Assembly: GCA_900551015.1 (NCBI GenBank)
Contig: URUI01000008.1
Location: 1-41,670 of the forward strand
DNA: 41,670 nucleotides
From: an uncultured Collinsella sp.
Lineage (GTDB): Bacteria > Actinomycetota > Coriobacteriia > Coriobacteriales > Coriobacteriaceae
Direction: 5' to 3'
A model generated the notes under the pieces. It was not told where the DNA came from. It worked only from the letters and a program-made list of their open reading frames with translations, and made no database searches. Numbering within the stretch: position 1 is the stretch's first letter; every line of letters begins with the position of its first letter. A program made the translations under genes and the position numbers. Shown here one piece after another: positions 34,088-41,670 of the stretch.

Positions 34088-34918
34088 ATGGGTTGCGAAC
34101 ACGCACAGGCCGCCGGCGGACAAACGTCGCCGTCGCAATTTGAGGAGAACACGCTGTCCGAGGTCAAGCGCGTCATCGCCGTGCTTTCCGGCAAGGGCGG
34201 TGTCGGCAAGTCATTTGTCACCGGTGCCATCGCCACCGAGCTTGCCCGTCACGGCCACAAGGTCGGCGTCCTCGATGCCGACATCACCGGTCCCTCTATC
34301 CCCAAGATGTTCGGTATGAGTGGACGCCACGTCCATGCCCTTGGCAACCTTATGCTGCCCGAAATCTCCGAGCACGGCGTCAAGGTCATGAGCTCCAACC
34401 TGCTGCTCCAAAACGAGACCGACCCCGTCCTTTGGCGCGGTCCGGTCATCGCAGGCGCCATTAGGCAGTTCTGGAGCGAGACCTCGTGGGGCCCCATCGA
34501 CTACCTGCTGGTCGACATGCCTCCGGGAACAGGCGACGTCGCGCTCACCGTCTTCCAGTCGCTGCCCGTCGACGGCATCGTCATCGTCACGAGCCCGCAG
34601 GATCTGGTCTCGATGATCGTCGCCAAGGCGGTCAACATGGCCGAGAAGATGAACGTCCCCATTCTGGGCATTGTCGAGAACATGAGCTATATTGAGTGCC
34701 CCGACTGCGGCAAGAAGATCGAGGTCTTTGGCAAGAGCAAGCTCCCCGAGGTCGCAGAGCGCTATAACCTCGACATCTTGGGGCAGCTTCCCATTAATCC
34801 GGCACTCGCCGAGGCCTGCGATAAGGGCGAGGTCGAGACCGCGCTGCCCGATGGCATGTTGCCCAAGGCAGTCTCTGCCGTCGAGGCTATTACCCCGCAC
34901 GAGACCGACGAGGCCTAA
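34088..34918 (+). CDS. mrp: Mrp/NBP35-family Fe-S cluster carrier ATPase
   Basis: A 276-residue P-loop ATPase that carries Fe-S clusters to target proteins. The deviant Walker A is SGKGGVGKS (Lys41), and the switch region DMPPGTGDVAL is present. The bridging-cluster motif is Cys204-x-x-Cys207 (ECPDCGKK). AAAGGAG lies 6 nt before ATG 34088; an in-frame start 19 codons upstream is unsupported. The next gene starts right after the stop codon, which suggests translational coupling to the flavoprotein. Confidence 0.93.
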   Translation: MGCEHAQAAGGQTSPSQFEENTLSEVKRVIAVLSGKGGVGKSFVTGAIATELARHGHKVGVLDADITGPSIPKMFGMSGRHVHALGNLMLPEISEHGVKVMSSNLLLQNETDPVLWRGPVIAGAIRQFWSETSWGPIDYLLVDMPPGTGDVALTVFQSLPVDGIVIVTSPQDLVSMIVAKAVNMAEKMNVPILGIVENMSYIECPDCGKKIEVFGKSKLPEVAERYNLDILGQLPINPALAEACDKGEVETALPDGMLPKAVSAVEAITPHETDEA

Positions 34919-36190
34919 GTGAACGCGAGCGCCTTCTATGACGTCCTGGTAATCGGCGGCGGGGCTTCAGGCCTCGCCGCCGCCATTACGGCCGCACGCG
35001 TTGGCAAAAGCGTCTGCATCGTTGAGCGCGATGTCGCCTGCGGCCTTAAGCTCCTTGCGACCGGTAACGGCCGCTGCAACCTCTCCAACGAATCGATCGA
35101 TCCTCAGCGGTATAACCACCCAGCATTCGTCACATCCGTCATGGGCCCCCAGCCCGAACAAGAGCTTATGGGTTTCTTCTCCTCGCTGGGTATCATGACA
35201 ACCTCCGAGGAAGGCCGGCTGTACCCGCGCTCCCTTCGCGCCGAATCGGTGCGCGACGCGCTTCTCAACGTTTGCGACCGCCTAGGTATCACCTTAATCT
35301 GCGGAGCCTACGTTGCCTCGGCGCACAAAGCTTCCGAAGGCTGGGCACTCCAAATAGACCGTCCAGCGCGGGCGCTCAAGGCAAAAAAGCACGACGACCG
35401 AAAATCGGAGCTCCGCTCGCTTCGGAAAGCGCTCGCCGATGCCCCTCGCAAGAACGTGGCCCTGCAGGCACATGCCGTAATTATCGCCACGGGCGGCAAC
35501 CCCACCGGTATCGCCGATACGTTTCGCCTCCCCCTCACTTCGCTGCGCCCCATCCTCTGCCCCGTATCGGCAACGGTCTTTGGCGATCGGGCGGCGCTCA
35601 AGACGTTGGATGGCCTGCGCGTCCGCGCCCGCTTGACGCTCGCCCGCAATCATAATGAGCTCTGGCACGAAGACGGTGAAGTGCTGTTTCGAACCTTCGG
35701 TATCTCGGGCGTCGCTGTCTTCAACCTCTCTCGTCGTATCCAGCACGGCGATACGATCCTGCTCGACGTTTTCCCCGACCTCTCCAAAGACGAGTTGCTC
35801 GATACGCTCAACCGGCGCGTTGAGCTGCTCGGCGGCTTTTCGCCCCGCGATCCCCGTTGGCTCGACGGCATGCTCGCCCCGCAACTCTCCCGCGTCGTCT
35901 GCACAGCGTTCGAGCAGTGCCATCCAGGCTCCAACGATGTCATCCACCTGGTCTCGATCCTCAAGCACTTTAAGTTGCTCGTCAAGGGAACAGCCGAGGA
36001 GCGCTCAGCGCAGGTCACGCGTGGTGGCGTATCTGTCGAGAGCATCTCAACACCCAGCCTACGCGCGCGCAGCGTTGTCGACGCCCCGCTTTACGTCTGC
36101 GGTGAAGCGCTCGACATCGACGCCGATTGCGGAGGCTTTAACCTTGCGTGGGCCTGGATCTCGGGCATTCGCGCTGCAAGCAGCCTGTAG
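34919..36190 (+). CDS. NAD(P)/FAD-dependent oxidoreductase, HI0933/YhiN/BaiN family
   Basis: A 423-residue flavoprotein. The FAD-binding fold opens with VIGGGASGLAAAITAARVG and an acidic strand end (VERD). The family signature CGLKLLATGNGRCNLSN follows, and the C-terminal GEALDIDADCGGFNLAWAW closes the FAD site. The family includes BaiN of bile-acid 7-dehydroxylating clostridia and many proteins of unknown function; physiological substrate here is unknown. It starts with GTG directly after the mrp stop (TAA-GTG), using a GAGG in the end of mrp. Confidence 0.88.
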   Translation: MNASAFYDVLVIGGGASGLAAAITAARVGKSVCIVERDVACGLKLLATGNGRCNLSNESIDPQRYNHPAFVTSVMGPQPEQELMGFFSSLGIMTTSEEGRLYPRSLRAESVRDALLNVCDRLGITLICGAYVASAHKASEGWALQIDRPARALKAKKHDDRKSELRSLRKALADAPRKNVALQAHAVIIATGGNPTGIADTFRLPLTSLRPILCPVSATVFGDRAALKTLDGLRVRARLTLARNHNELWHEDGEVLFRTFGISGVAVFNLSRRIQHGDTILLDVFPDLSKDELLDTLNRRVELLGGFSPRDPRWLDGMLAPQLSRVVCTAFEQCHPGSNDVIHLVSILKHFKLLVKGTAEERSAQVTRGGVSVESISTPSLRARSVVDAPLYVCGEALDIDADCGGFNLAWAWISGIRAASSL

Positions 36191-36200
36191 CCGCGCAGTC

Positions 36201-36206
36201 TATAAT
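36201..36206 (+). promoter_or_regulatory. TATAAT box ahead of the leader hairpin
   Basis: A perfect -10 consensus TATAAT lies 10 bp after the upstream stop codon. No good -35 is present at 16-19 bp. If used, transcription would start just before the hairpin at 36221-36251, placing a terminator-like structure in the leader of the next gene. Confidence 0.35.
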
Positions 36207-36220
36207 CAAAAACGCATTCG

Positions 36221-36251
36221 GGCCGTCTGGGATACCGGACGGCCTCTTTCT
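36221..36251 (+). terminator. Rho-independent terminator after the mrp-flavoprotein operon
   Basis: 10-bp stem ggccgtctgg (36221-36230), loop gata, ccggacggcc (36235-36244; one G-U pair), followed by TCTTTCTT. It lies 30 bp past the flavoprotein stop and 9 bp before the ribosome site of the next gene. Confidence 0.75.
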
Positions 36252-36270
36252 TGCCTCTAAGGAGACCTCG

Positions 36271-37911
36271 ATGATCGAAATCACCCAAGTCAACGCGTCG
36301 CTCGATGAAGCCGACGATGAAAATGCCTGTCTCATTGTTGGCAAGCGAGTCGCCAAGTGCGTCCTACGTTGCAAGGACTCCGAGATCAAGTCCATCGAGC
36401 TCCACCGCAAGTCAATCGACGCTCGCAAAAAACGAGACGTCCATTTTATCCTGAGCTTTCGTGTTGAGCTGACTAGTCCCCACCTCGAGCGAGAAGCGAT
36501 CGACAGCGTTGCCGAGCGTGACCGCTCGCGCGTACGCGCGATAGAAGATGATGAGCCTTCATTCCCCTCCCCCGCCTCCGACGCACCTCAAGAACGCCCT
36601 GTCGTTGTCGGCGCCGGATGCGCCGGCCTTTTCGCTGCGCTTACGCTCGCCGAAGCAGGTCTTAAGCCCTTGCTCATCGAGCGCGGCGACCCGGCATTTC
36701 GCCGCTCGCAGGCGATCGACCTCTTTCTGAAGGAGCGCATCCTCGACCCCGAGAGCAATATCCAGTTTGGCTTGGGCGGTGCGGGGACTTTCTCGGATGG
36801 CAAGCTCAATACGGGAACCAAAAATCCCGCCCATCGCCTTATCCTGGACACCTTCGTCGAAGCGGGTGCACCCCGAGACATTCTATGGGATGCCAAGCCG
36901 CACATTGGCTCCGACATCCTTCCCACTGTTGTCACCAATATTTCCCAGCGCATCGAACGGCTCGGAGGTGTCGTCCGCTATCGAACAAAGCTCGTTGACA
37001 TTCGCGCCGACGCGTCCGGCGCCATCACCGGCATCGATGTCCAGGCGTCTCAACATGCCGCGACTGAGCAAATCGCCACGAAGCACCTTATCCTTGCCTG
37101 CGGCCATTCCGCCCGCGACGTATTCGAGCTCCTCAAGGACCATGGCGTAGCCCTCGCGCAAAAAACCTTTGCCATGGGCGTACGCATCGAGCACCCACAG
37201 CTCGATATCGATCGCGCTCAATATGGCCCTTCGGCGGGACATCCCGCCCTCGGAGCAGCCCCCTACAAGCTTGTCGCCCATCTCCCCAACGGGCGCAGCG
37301 TGTTCTCGTTTTGCATGTGCCCCGGCGGGCAGGTTGTCGCCGCCTCTTCCGAGCAGGGCCACCTGTGCGTCAACGGCGCCAGTCTCAATGCCCGCGACGG
37401 ACGCAATGCAAATGCCGCCCTACTCGTTAACGTCACGCCTGAGGACCTTCCTAACGATGACCCGCTCGCCGGCGTCGAGCTCCAGCGTGCCTGCGAGGCG
37501 GCCGCCTATCGCCTGGGCGGTTCCAACTGGAACGCACCGGCACAACTCGTCGGAGATTTCCTCGCAGGACGCGCCAGCAAGGCGCCCGGAAAGGTAAAGC
37601 CCACCTATCCGCTCGGTGTGACCTGGACGGCAATTGACGAAGCCCTGCCGCAGCATATCGTCGAGTCGCTCCACCTGGGACTTCCCCTACTCGGAAAAAA
37701 GCTACGCGGCTACGACCGCCCCGATGCCATTCTTACCGGCGTGGAGACTCGTTCGAGCTCACCGGTCACTGTCACCCGAGACCGAACGTGCCATGCCGTG
37801 TCGACCCCGGGCCTCTACCCTTGTGGTGAGGGAGCTGGATATGCCGGCGGCATCATGAGCGCAGCCACCGACGGCATCCGTTGTGCCGAAGCCCTGATCG
37901 CAGACCTCTAA
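36271..37911 (+). CDS. FAD-dependent dehydrogenase, COG2509-type
   Basis: A 546-residue flavoprotein of a conserved family without a settled function. An N-terminal domain of about 100 residues (ferredoxin-like in this family) precedes the dinucleotide fold VVVGAGCAGLFAALTLAEAG. The family hallmark NIQFGLGGAGTFSDGKLNT is present, as is VETRSSSPVTVTRD and the C-terminal FAD-site stretch LYPCGEGAGYAGGIMSAATDG. The ATG at 36271 has AAGGAG 6 nt upstream. It belongs to a different family from the flavoprotein just upstream, so this is not a tandem duplicate. Confidence 0.85.
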   Translation: MIEITQVNASLDEADDENACLIVGKRVAKCVLRCKDSEIKSIELHRKSIDARKKRDVHFILSFRVELTSPHLEREAIDSVAERDRSRVRAIEDDEPSFPSPASDAPQERPVVVGAGCAGLFAALTLAEAGLKPLLIERGDPAFRRSQAIDLFLKERILDPESNIQFGLGGAGTFSDGKLNTGTKNPAHRLILDTFVEAGAPRDILWDAKPHIGSDILPTVVTNISQRIERLGGVVRYRTKLVDIRADASGAITGIDVQASQHAATEQIATKHLILACGHSARDVFELLKDHGVALAQKTFAMGVRIEHPQLDIDRAQYGPSAGHPALGAAPYKLVAHLPNGRSVFSFCMCPGGQVVAASSEQGHLCVNGASLNARDGRNANAALLVNVTPEDLPNDDPLAGVELQRACEAAAYRLGGSNWNAPAQLVGDFLAGRASKAPGKVKPTYPLGVTWTAIDEALPQHIVESLHLGLPLLGKKLRGYDRPDAILTGVETRSSSPVTVTRDRTCHAVSTPGLYPCGEGAGYAGGIMSAATDGIRCAEALIADL

Positions 37912-37930
37912 CGCACGAATTCCAGCGCGC

Positions 37931-37970
37931 AAAAGACATAGGCCCCGAGCTCCACAGGGAACTCGGGACC
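37931..37970 (-). terminator. Terminator between the convergent uvrB and flavoprotein genes
   Basis: 13-bp stem (37958-37970 with 37941-37953, three G-U pairs on the minus strand) with a 4-nt loop, followed by TATGTCTTTT on the minus strand. On the plus strand the stem is weaker, with TGTTTGC after it. It mainly serves uvrB but may stop both transcripts. Confidence 0.8.
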
Positions 37971-37976
37971 TGTTTG

Positions 37977-40217
37977 CTATTTCTTAAACCGTGCACCCTG
38001 GCGTTTTCTGCCCGATGCGAACGTGGAACCCTTGCGGGCCTGCGAACGTAAGCGCTCGATCGTCTCGTCCTCAGACGCACCCTCGAGCATCGCCCGAATC
38101 TGAACGACGGCATCGCGCAGGCGCGCCGCCTCCTCAAAGTCCATGGCGGCAGAAGCGTTACGCATATCCTCTTCCATGGTTTCGACGATCCGCACAAGCT
38201 CGTCATGCGGCAGTTCTTCCAACTGTTCCGCAAGTGTCTGCTCGGGCGCCACCGTTTCCGGCACACCGCCCTCGCTCGGCTCATCGGGCGTATAGAATGC
38301 GCCATGGCCAAGAGAGTCGCCCTTCGAGCGTCCCTTGGAGCCCACAGTTTTTTCGGCCTCGGCAATAAAACTTGAGATGTCGTTGATGGCCTTGCGCACT
38401 GTCTTGGGCACAATGCCATGTTCTTCGTTATATGCCATCTGAATCTCGCGACGGCGCTGCGTCTCCTCGATGGCCTCTTTCATCGAATCGGTCACAACGT
38501 CTGCATACATGATGACTTCGCCATCGGCGTTACGGGCCGCACGGCCAATCGTCTGAATCAGCGAACGGCGGTTGCGCAAGAAGCCTTCCTTATCGGCATC
38601 GAGAATTGCCACCAGTGAGACCTCGGGAAGATCCAAGCCCTCGCGAAGCAGGTTGATGCCAACGAGAACATCGATCTTGCCCTCGCGCAGCGTTCGCAAG
38701 ATCTCGACACGGTCCATTGTCGCCGTATCAGAGTGCATGTAATTGACCTTAATGCCCGCGTCGAGCAGATGGTCGGTCAGGTCCTCGGCCATGCGCTTGG
38801 TCAGCGTGGTCACCAGCACGCGCTCCTTGCGGGCCACGCGCTCGCGAATCTCGTCCTCAAGATCGTCAATCTGGCCTCGGACCGGACGAACGTCGATTTT
38901 GGGATCGAGCAGGCCGGTCGGTCGAATAATCTGTTCAACATCGTTTTGACTCACCCGCAGCTCGTAGTCACCCGGCGTGGCCGAAACGTAGATGAACTGC
39001 GGGATCCTCGCCTCAAACTCATCGAAGCGAAGTGGACGGTTGTCGAGCGCCGAGGGCAGGCGAAAACCATGTTCCACCAGGGTCACCTTACGCGAACGGT
39101 CACCTTCGTGCATGCCGCGAATCTGCGGCACCGTCACATGGCTCTCGTCGATGATGCAGAGCATGTCCTTGGGAAAGTAGTCAATCAAGGTAAACGGCGG
39201 CTCGCCCGGTTTACGTCCATCCAGATGGCGCGAGTAGTTCTCGATGCCGTTGCAAAAGCCCATCGTCTCGAGCATCTCGAGGTCATAATCGGTCCGCTGC
39301 TGCAGGCGCTGTGCCTCGAGCAACTTGTCGGTCGCTTTGAGCTCCGCCACGCGCTTTTCGCATTCTTCGCTGATCGATTTCAGGGCCGCCTTCACCTTTG
39401 GCTTCTCGGTCACGTAGTGCGAAGCCGGCCACACGGGAATCGCTTCGTACTCACGCAACATCTCACCGGTAACCTCATCGATCTCGGCAATCAGTTCGAC
39501 CTCGTCACCAAAGAACTCAAAGCGCAACGGATGCTCGGCATAGGGCGGATACACGTCGACGACATCACCGCGCACGCGGAAGGTACCGCGCGCCAAATCA
39601 TAGTCATTGCGGTCGTATTGAATGTCGATGAGCGCATGGATAAAGTCATCGCGCTCGAGCGGCACCTTCTTGTCGACGTTCGGCGCCAGGCCCGCGTAGT
39701 CCTCGGGAGAGCCGATACCGTAGATGCACGAGACCGATGCGACGACGATCACATCGCGTCGAGAAAGCAGCGATGCTGTCGCCTGATGGCGCAGCATCTC
39801 GACCTCTTCGTTAATCGAGGAGTCTTTCTCGATATACGTATCACTCTGCGGTACATATGCCTCGGGTTGATAATAGTCGTAGTACGAGACGAAGTAGACC
39901 ACAGCGTTGTTGGGAAAGAATTCTTTGAGCTCGCTCGCAAGCTGTGCGGCGAGGGTTTTGTTGGGGGCCATGACCAGCGTTGGCTTACCGAGAGCTTCGA
40001 TGGTCTTGGCCATGGTAAAGGTCTTGCCCGAACCGGTCACGCCAAGCAAAACCTGATAGCGGTCTCCGTCCCTCACACCCTGCACAAGCGACTCAATGGC
40101 CTTCGGCTGGGAACCTGCAGGCTCATAGGGAGACACGACCTTAAACGGCACATCAGAGCCCTCAACGCCAAAACGTTTGAGCTCTCCGCCAACACGCTCA
40201 ACTTCAAAATCCGCCAT
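37977..40217 (-). CDS. uvrB: Excinuclease ABC subunit B
   Basis: A 746-residue helicase-like subunit that opens damaged DNA and loads UvrC. Walker A is LLGVTGSGKTFTMAK; the beta-hairpin stretch YYDYYQPEAYVP, the DESH box (IIDESHVTVPQ), and helicase motif VI (QTIGRAARN) are all present. A C-terminal UVR motif (AAMDFEEAARLRDAV) is followed by a basic tail ending RKRQGARFKK. It is longer than the usual 660-710 residues because of an acidic linker of about 45 residues before UVR. The ATG at 40217 has AGGAG 5 nt upstream. It is last in coaE-slt-uvrB. Confidence 0.96.
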   Translation of the reverse strand: MADFEVERVGGELKRFGVEGSDVPFKVVSPYEPAGSQPKAIESLVQGVRDGDRYQVLLGVTGSGKTFTMAKTIEALGKPTLVMAPNKTLAAQLASELKEFFPNNAVVYFVSYYDYYQPEAYVPQSDTYIEKDSSINEEVEMLRHQATASLLSRRDVIVVASVSCIYGIGSPEDYAGLAPNVDKKVPLERDDFIHALIDIQYDRNDYDLARGTFRVRGDVVDVYPPYAEHPLRFEFFGDEVELIAEIDEVTGEMLREYEAIPVWPASHYVTEKPKVKAALKSISEECEKRVAELKATDKLLEAQRLQQRTDYDLEMLETMGFCNGIENYSRHLDGRKPGEPPFTLIDYFPKDMLCIIDESHVTVPQIRGMHEGDRSRKVTLVEHGFRLPSALDNRPLRFDEFEARIPQFIYVSATPGDYELRVSQNDVEQIIRPTGLLDPKIDVRPVRGQIDDLEDEIRERVARKERVLVTTLTKRMAEDLTDHLLDAGIKVNYMHSDTATMDRVEILRTLREGKIDVLVGINLLREGLDLPEVSLVAILDADKEGFLRNRRSLIQTIGRAARNADGEVIMYADVVTDSMKEAIEETQRRREIQMAYNEEHGIVPKTVRKAINDISSFIAEAEKTVGSKGRSKGDSLGHGAFYTPDEPSEGGVPETVAPEQTLAEQLEELPHDELVRIVETMEEDMRNASAAMDFEEAARLRDAVVQIRAMLEGASEDETIERLRSQARKGSTFASGRKRQGARFKK

Positions 40218-40268
40218 GGATACTCCTAACTCATACATCTGCAGTATACGCAGGCGGCAGGCATAGTC

Positions 40269-40850
40269 CTATACGAACCGGTCGGGATAGAGGGTCTTAT
40301 AGCGAACCCAGGCATTATTGACACGAATCAGATACGCCTGCGTCTCGGGAAAGGTGATTGCATTGTGAAGCGACGTGCTCTGCCGCGCCCAACCATCCAC
40401 ATTGCCCATGCCGGCGTTATATGCGGCAATAGCGCTATCCGTCGACCCGTTGAAATACGTTAAGAGATACGAGAGGTACGCGCAGCCAAACTCGATATTC
40501 GTAGCAGGATCGTTAAGGTTGTCGGCCGAATACTCCCCACCGTCGACAAGACCCTTGGCGATCATATCCTGGGCAGTCTCGGGCATCAGCTGCATCAATC
40601 CCTGAGCACCCTGATTCGACTCAGCCTCGGGATCCCAATTCGATTCCGACTTAATGACAGCGCACACCAGATACGGATCCAGATTATGCGAAATACTAGA
40701 TTGCTTTACATACGCCTCGTAGTCAATGGGATACAGCGGCTTAAAGAAAGTCGCAGGAGCACACGAGTAAACGAATGAGATAAGGCCGAAGGCAAAAACG
40801 GCAGCCAGCGGTATAAGGCGATACCACGCAAAGAAACGTGTCTTAGGCAT
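40269..40850 (-). CDS. Membrane-anchored lytic transglycosylase (GH23/Slt type)
   Basis: A 193-residue peptidoglycan-cleaving enzyme making 1,6-anhydromuropeptides. An N-terminal membrane segment (about residues 10-29) is followed by the catalytic domain: Glu69 in KSESNWDP, GAQGLMQLMPETA, and AAYNAGMGNVDGW, all hallmarks of the Slt fold. A Cys30 sits after the membrane segment but VYSC is a poor lipobox, so anchoring is probably by the helix. AGGAGG, overlapping the coaE stop, stands 6 nt before ATG 40850. It is 51 bp before uvrB. Confidence 0.9.
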   Translation of the reverse strand: MPKTRFFAWYRLIPLAAVFAFGLISFVYSCAPATFFKPLYPIDYEAYVKQSSISHNLDPYLVCAVIKSESNWDPEAESNQGAQGLMQLMPETAQDMIAKGLVDGGEYSADNLNDPATNIEFGCAYLSYLLTYFNGSTDSAIAAYNAGMGNVDGWARQSTSLHNAITFPETQAYLIRVNNAWVRYKTLYPDRFV

Positions 40851-40860
40851 CGGCATCCTC

Positions 40861-41484
40861 CTAATTCGCAGTGTCTATAAACCCATGGCATGCAAGCCAT
40901 GAGTCAAGCTGCTCAAAGAGCGAATTATCGCCTGCGGCATTATCAATCACCGTTGTAGCGAGATTGCACAGCGCAGACTCATCGGGCTGGCAAGCAGAAC
41001 GGGCATCGAAATCAGATGGCTCCATGCCACGCTGAATAGCACGCTCGCGACGAACTGACAAAGGGGCGCTGATGACCAGAATTTCATCAGCCAAGCCAAA
41101 TGCATCCTCAAAACCAGTCGGAGCAGAAACCTCGACCACCGCAAAGGAATAACGGGGAGATGAAACCGTACAGCAAACCGGATCAAGAATCCTCAGTGAC
41201 AGCTGCTCAATGAGAACGGGGTGCACAATGCTATTGAGCCTCGCGACCGCATCAGGAGAAACAAAGGCTCGAGAAGCGAGGATGTTACGGCGAACGCCGC
41301 CCTCCTCGTCCAAAATATCCCAGCAAAATTCTTCCGCGAGGGCATTGACGATATCGGAGCCTGGCACATACAGCGATTTGGCAAGCTCGTCCAGATCGAT
41401 AAGCATGGCGCCATGAGATTCGAGATAGCGGCAGGCAGTCGACTTACCCGAAGCAATATTGCCCAAGACAAAAACGGTAAACAT
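40861..41484 (-). CDS. coaE: Dephospho-CoA kinase
   Basis: A 207-residue P-loop kinase for the last step of CoA synthesis. It begins MFTVFVLGNIASGKSTACRYL (P-loop at residues 8-16) followed by LIDLDELAK, which takes the place of the family's DAD motif, and NSIVHPVL. The sequence is divergent from typical CoaE in the P-loop (GNIASGKS rather than GGIGSGKS). The ATG at 41484 has GGGAGG 5 nt upstream; longer upstream frames run through a terminator. It heads coaE-slt-uvrB. Confidence 0.83.
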   Translation of the reverse strand: MFTVFVLGNIASGKSTACRYLESHGAMLIDLDELAKSLYVPGSDIVNALAEEFCWDILDEEGGVRRNILASRAFVSPDAVARLNSIVHPVLIEQLSLRILDPVCCTVSSPRYSFAVVEVSAPTGFEDAFGLADEILVISAPLSVRRERAIQRGMEPSDFDARSACQPDESALCNLATTVIDNAAGDNSLFEQLDSWLACHGFIDTAN

Positions 41485-41612
41485 CAAGTCCTCCCTAACG
41501 CCAATGGGAGTTATTATCGCGCAAATACAAAAGAAGGACTCAAAATACAGCCAAACAGTAAGACAAGCTAAAAGAAGGCGAGTTCTTGTATTACAGCTCT
41601 CTATATAACGCA

Positions 41613-41646
41613 AAGAAGGGGGAGGCCGCGAGGCCTCCCCCTTCTT
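41613..41646 (-). terminator. Strong hairpin upstream of coaE, probably ending a gene beyond the window
   Basis: Perfect 15-bp stem (41613-41627 with 41632-41646) with a 4-nt loop gcga. T-rich flanks lie on both strands (TTCTTTG on minus, CTTCTTC on plus). It most likely terminates a minus-strand gene whose end lies just past the right edge. The 128 bp between it and coaE would hold the coaE promoter; I see no clear -35/-10. Confidence 0.75.
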
Positions 41647-41670
41647 CAAGTCATCCGACGGCTCGGTGCC

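Noticed and set aside
1..41670. tRNA, rRNA, CRISPR arrays, integrases, transposases or phage genes
   Set aside because: None seen on either strand; the only repeats are the palindromes and hairpins listed.

Overview
This 41.7 kb window is dense, high-GC bacterial chromosome. Gene content, gene order and protein style point to an actinobacterium of the class Coriobacteriia, most likely Collinsella or a close relative. The clues are the WhiA/RapZ sporulation-type locus joined to gap-pgk-tpiA-secG, the Tat-style lipoprotein signals on the binding proteins, and the codon bias. The genus is my inference; no marker RNA is present. I see 32 protein genes, no tRNA or rRNA, no CRISPR array and no transposase.

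Layout. (1) 33-159: a long perfect palindromic element at the window edge. (2) 176-6119, minus strand: a complete oligopeptide importer, oppA-B-C-D-F, with a hairpin between oppA and oppB. (3) 6410-13554, minus: rapZ-whiA, then gap, pgk-tpiA-gpmI, then secG. This is the conserved actinobacterial uvrC-rapZ-yvcK-whiA-gap-pgk-tpiA-secG neighbourhood, but yvcK is missing between rapZ and whiA, and gpmI sits between tpiA and secG. (4) 13656-24084, minus: a roughly 10.4 kb catabolic island lying exactly between uvrC and rapZ. It holds a peptide-class ABC importer (binding protein, permease, a permease-ATPase fusion, ATPase), two tandem AXE1-family esterase proteins, and nanA, nanK and nanE. I read it as a sialic acid scavenging system whose importer is of the SatABCD/SiaEFGI type. 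The second esterase protein has lost its catalytic serine. (5) 24450-31595, minus: uvrC, murJ, ybaK and uvrA. (6) 31789-37911, plus: an LtaS-like phosphoglycerol transferase, an Mrp ATPase, and two FAD-dependent oxidoreductases of different families. (7) 37977-41484, minus: coaE, a GH23 lytic transglycosylase and uvrB, ending at a terminator shared with the converging plus-strand genes.

How the genes work together. In the island, the importer would bring a sialic acid (or a related acylated amino sugar) into the cell, the esterase would remove O-acetyl groups, NanA would cleave the sugar to ManNAc plus pyruvate, NanK would phosphorylate ManNAc, and NanE would epimerise it to GlcNAc-6-P. No sialidase, NagA, NagB or dedicated regulator is in the window. 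Glycolytic genes lie directly downstream. A palindrome with the core AAACGTTT occurs upstream of both gap and the importer, hinting at shared LacI-type control. The other genes serve DNA repair (uvrA, uvrB, uvrC), envelope building (murJ, LtaS-like, lytic transglycosylase), export (secG) and CoA synthesis (coaE).

The features most worth a second look are the serine-less esterase paralogue, the island's insertion into a conserved housekeeping locus, the 96-nt UUCG-capped hairpin between nanK and nanE, the nested inverted repeats in front of the importer, and the long palindrome at the left edge.
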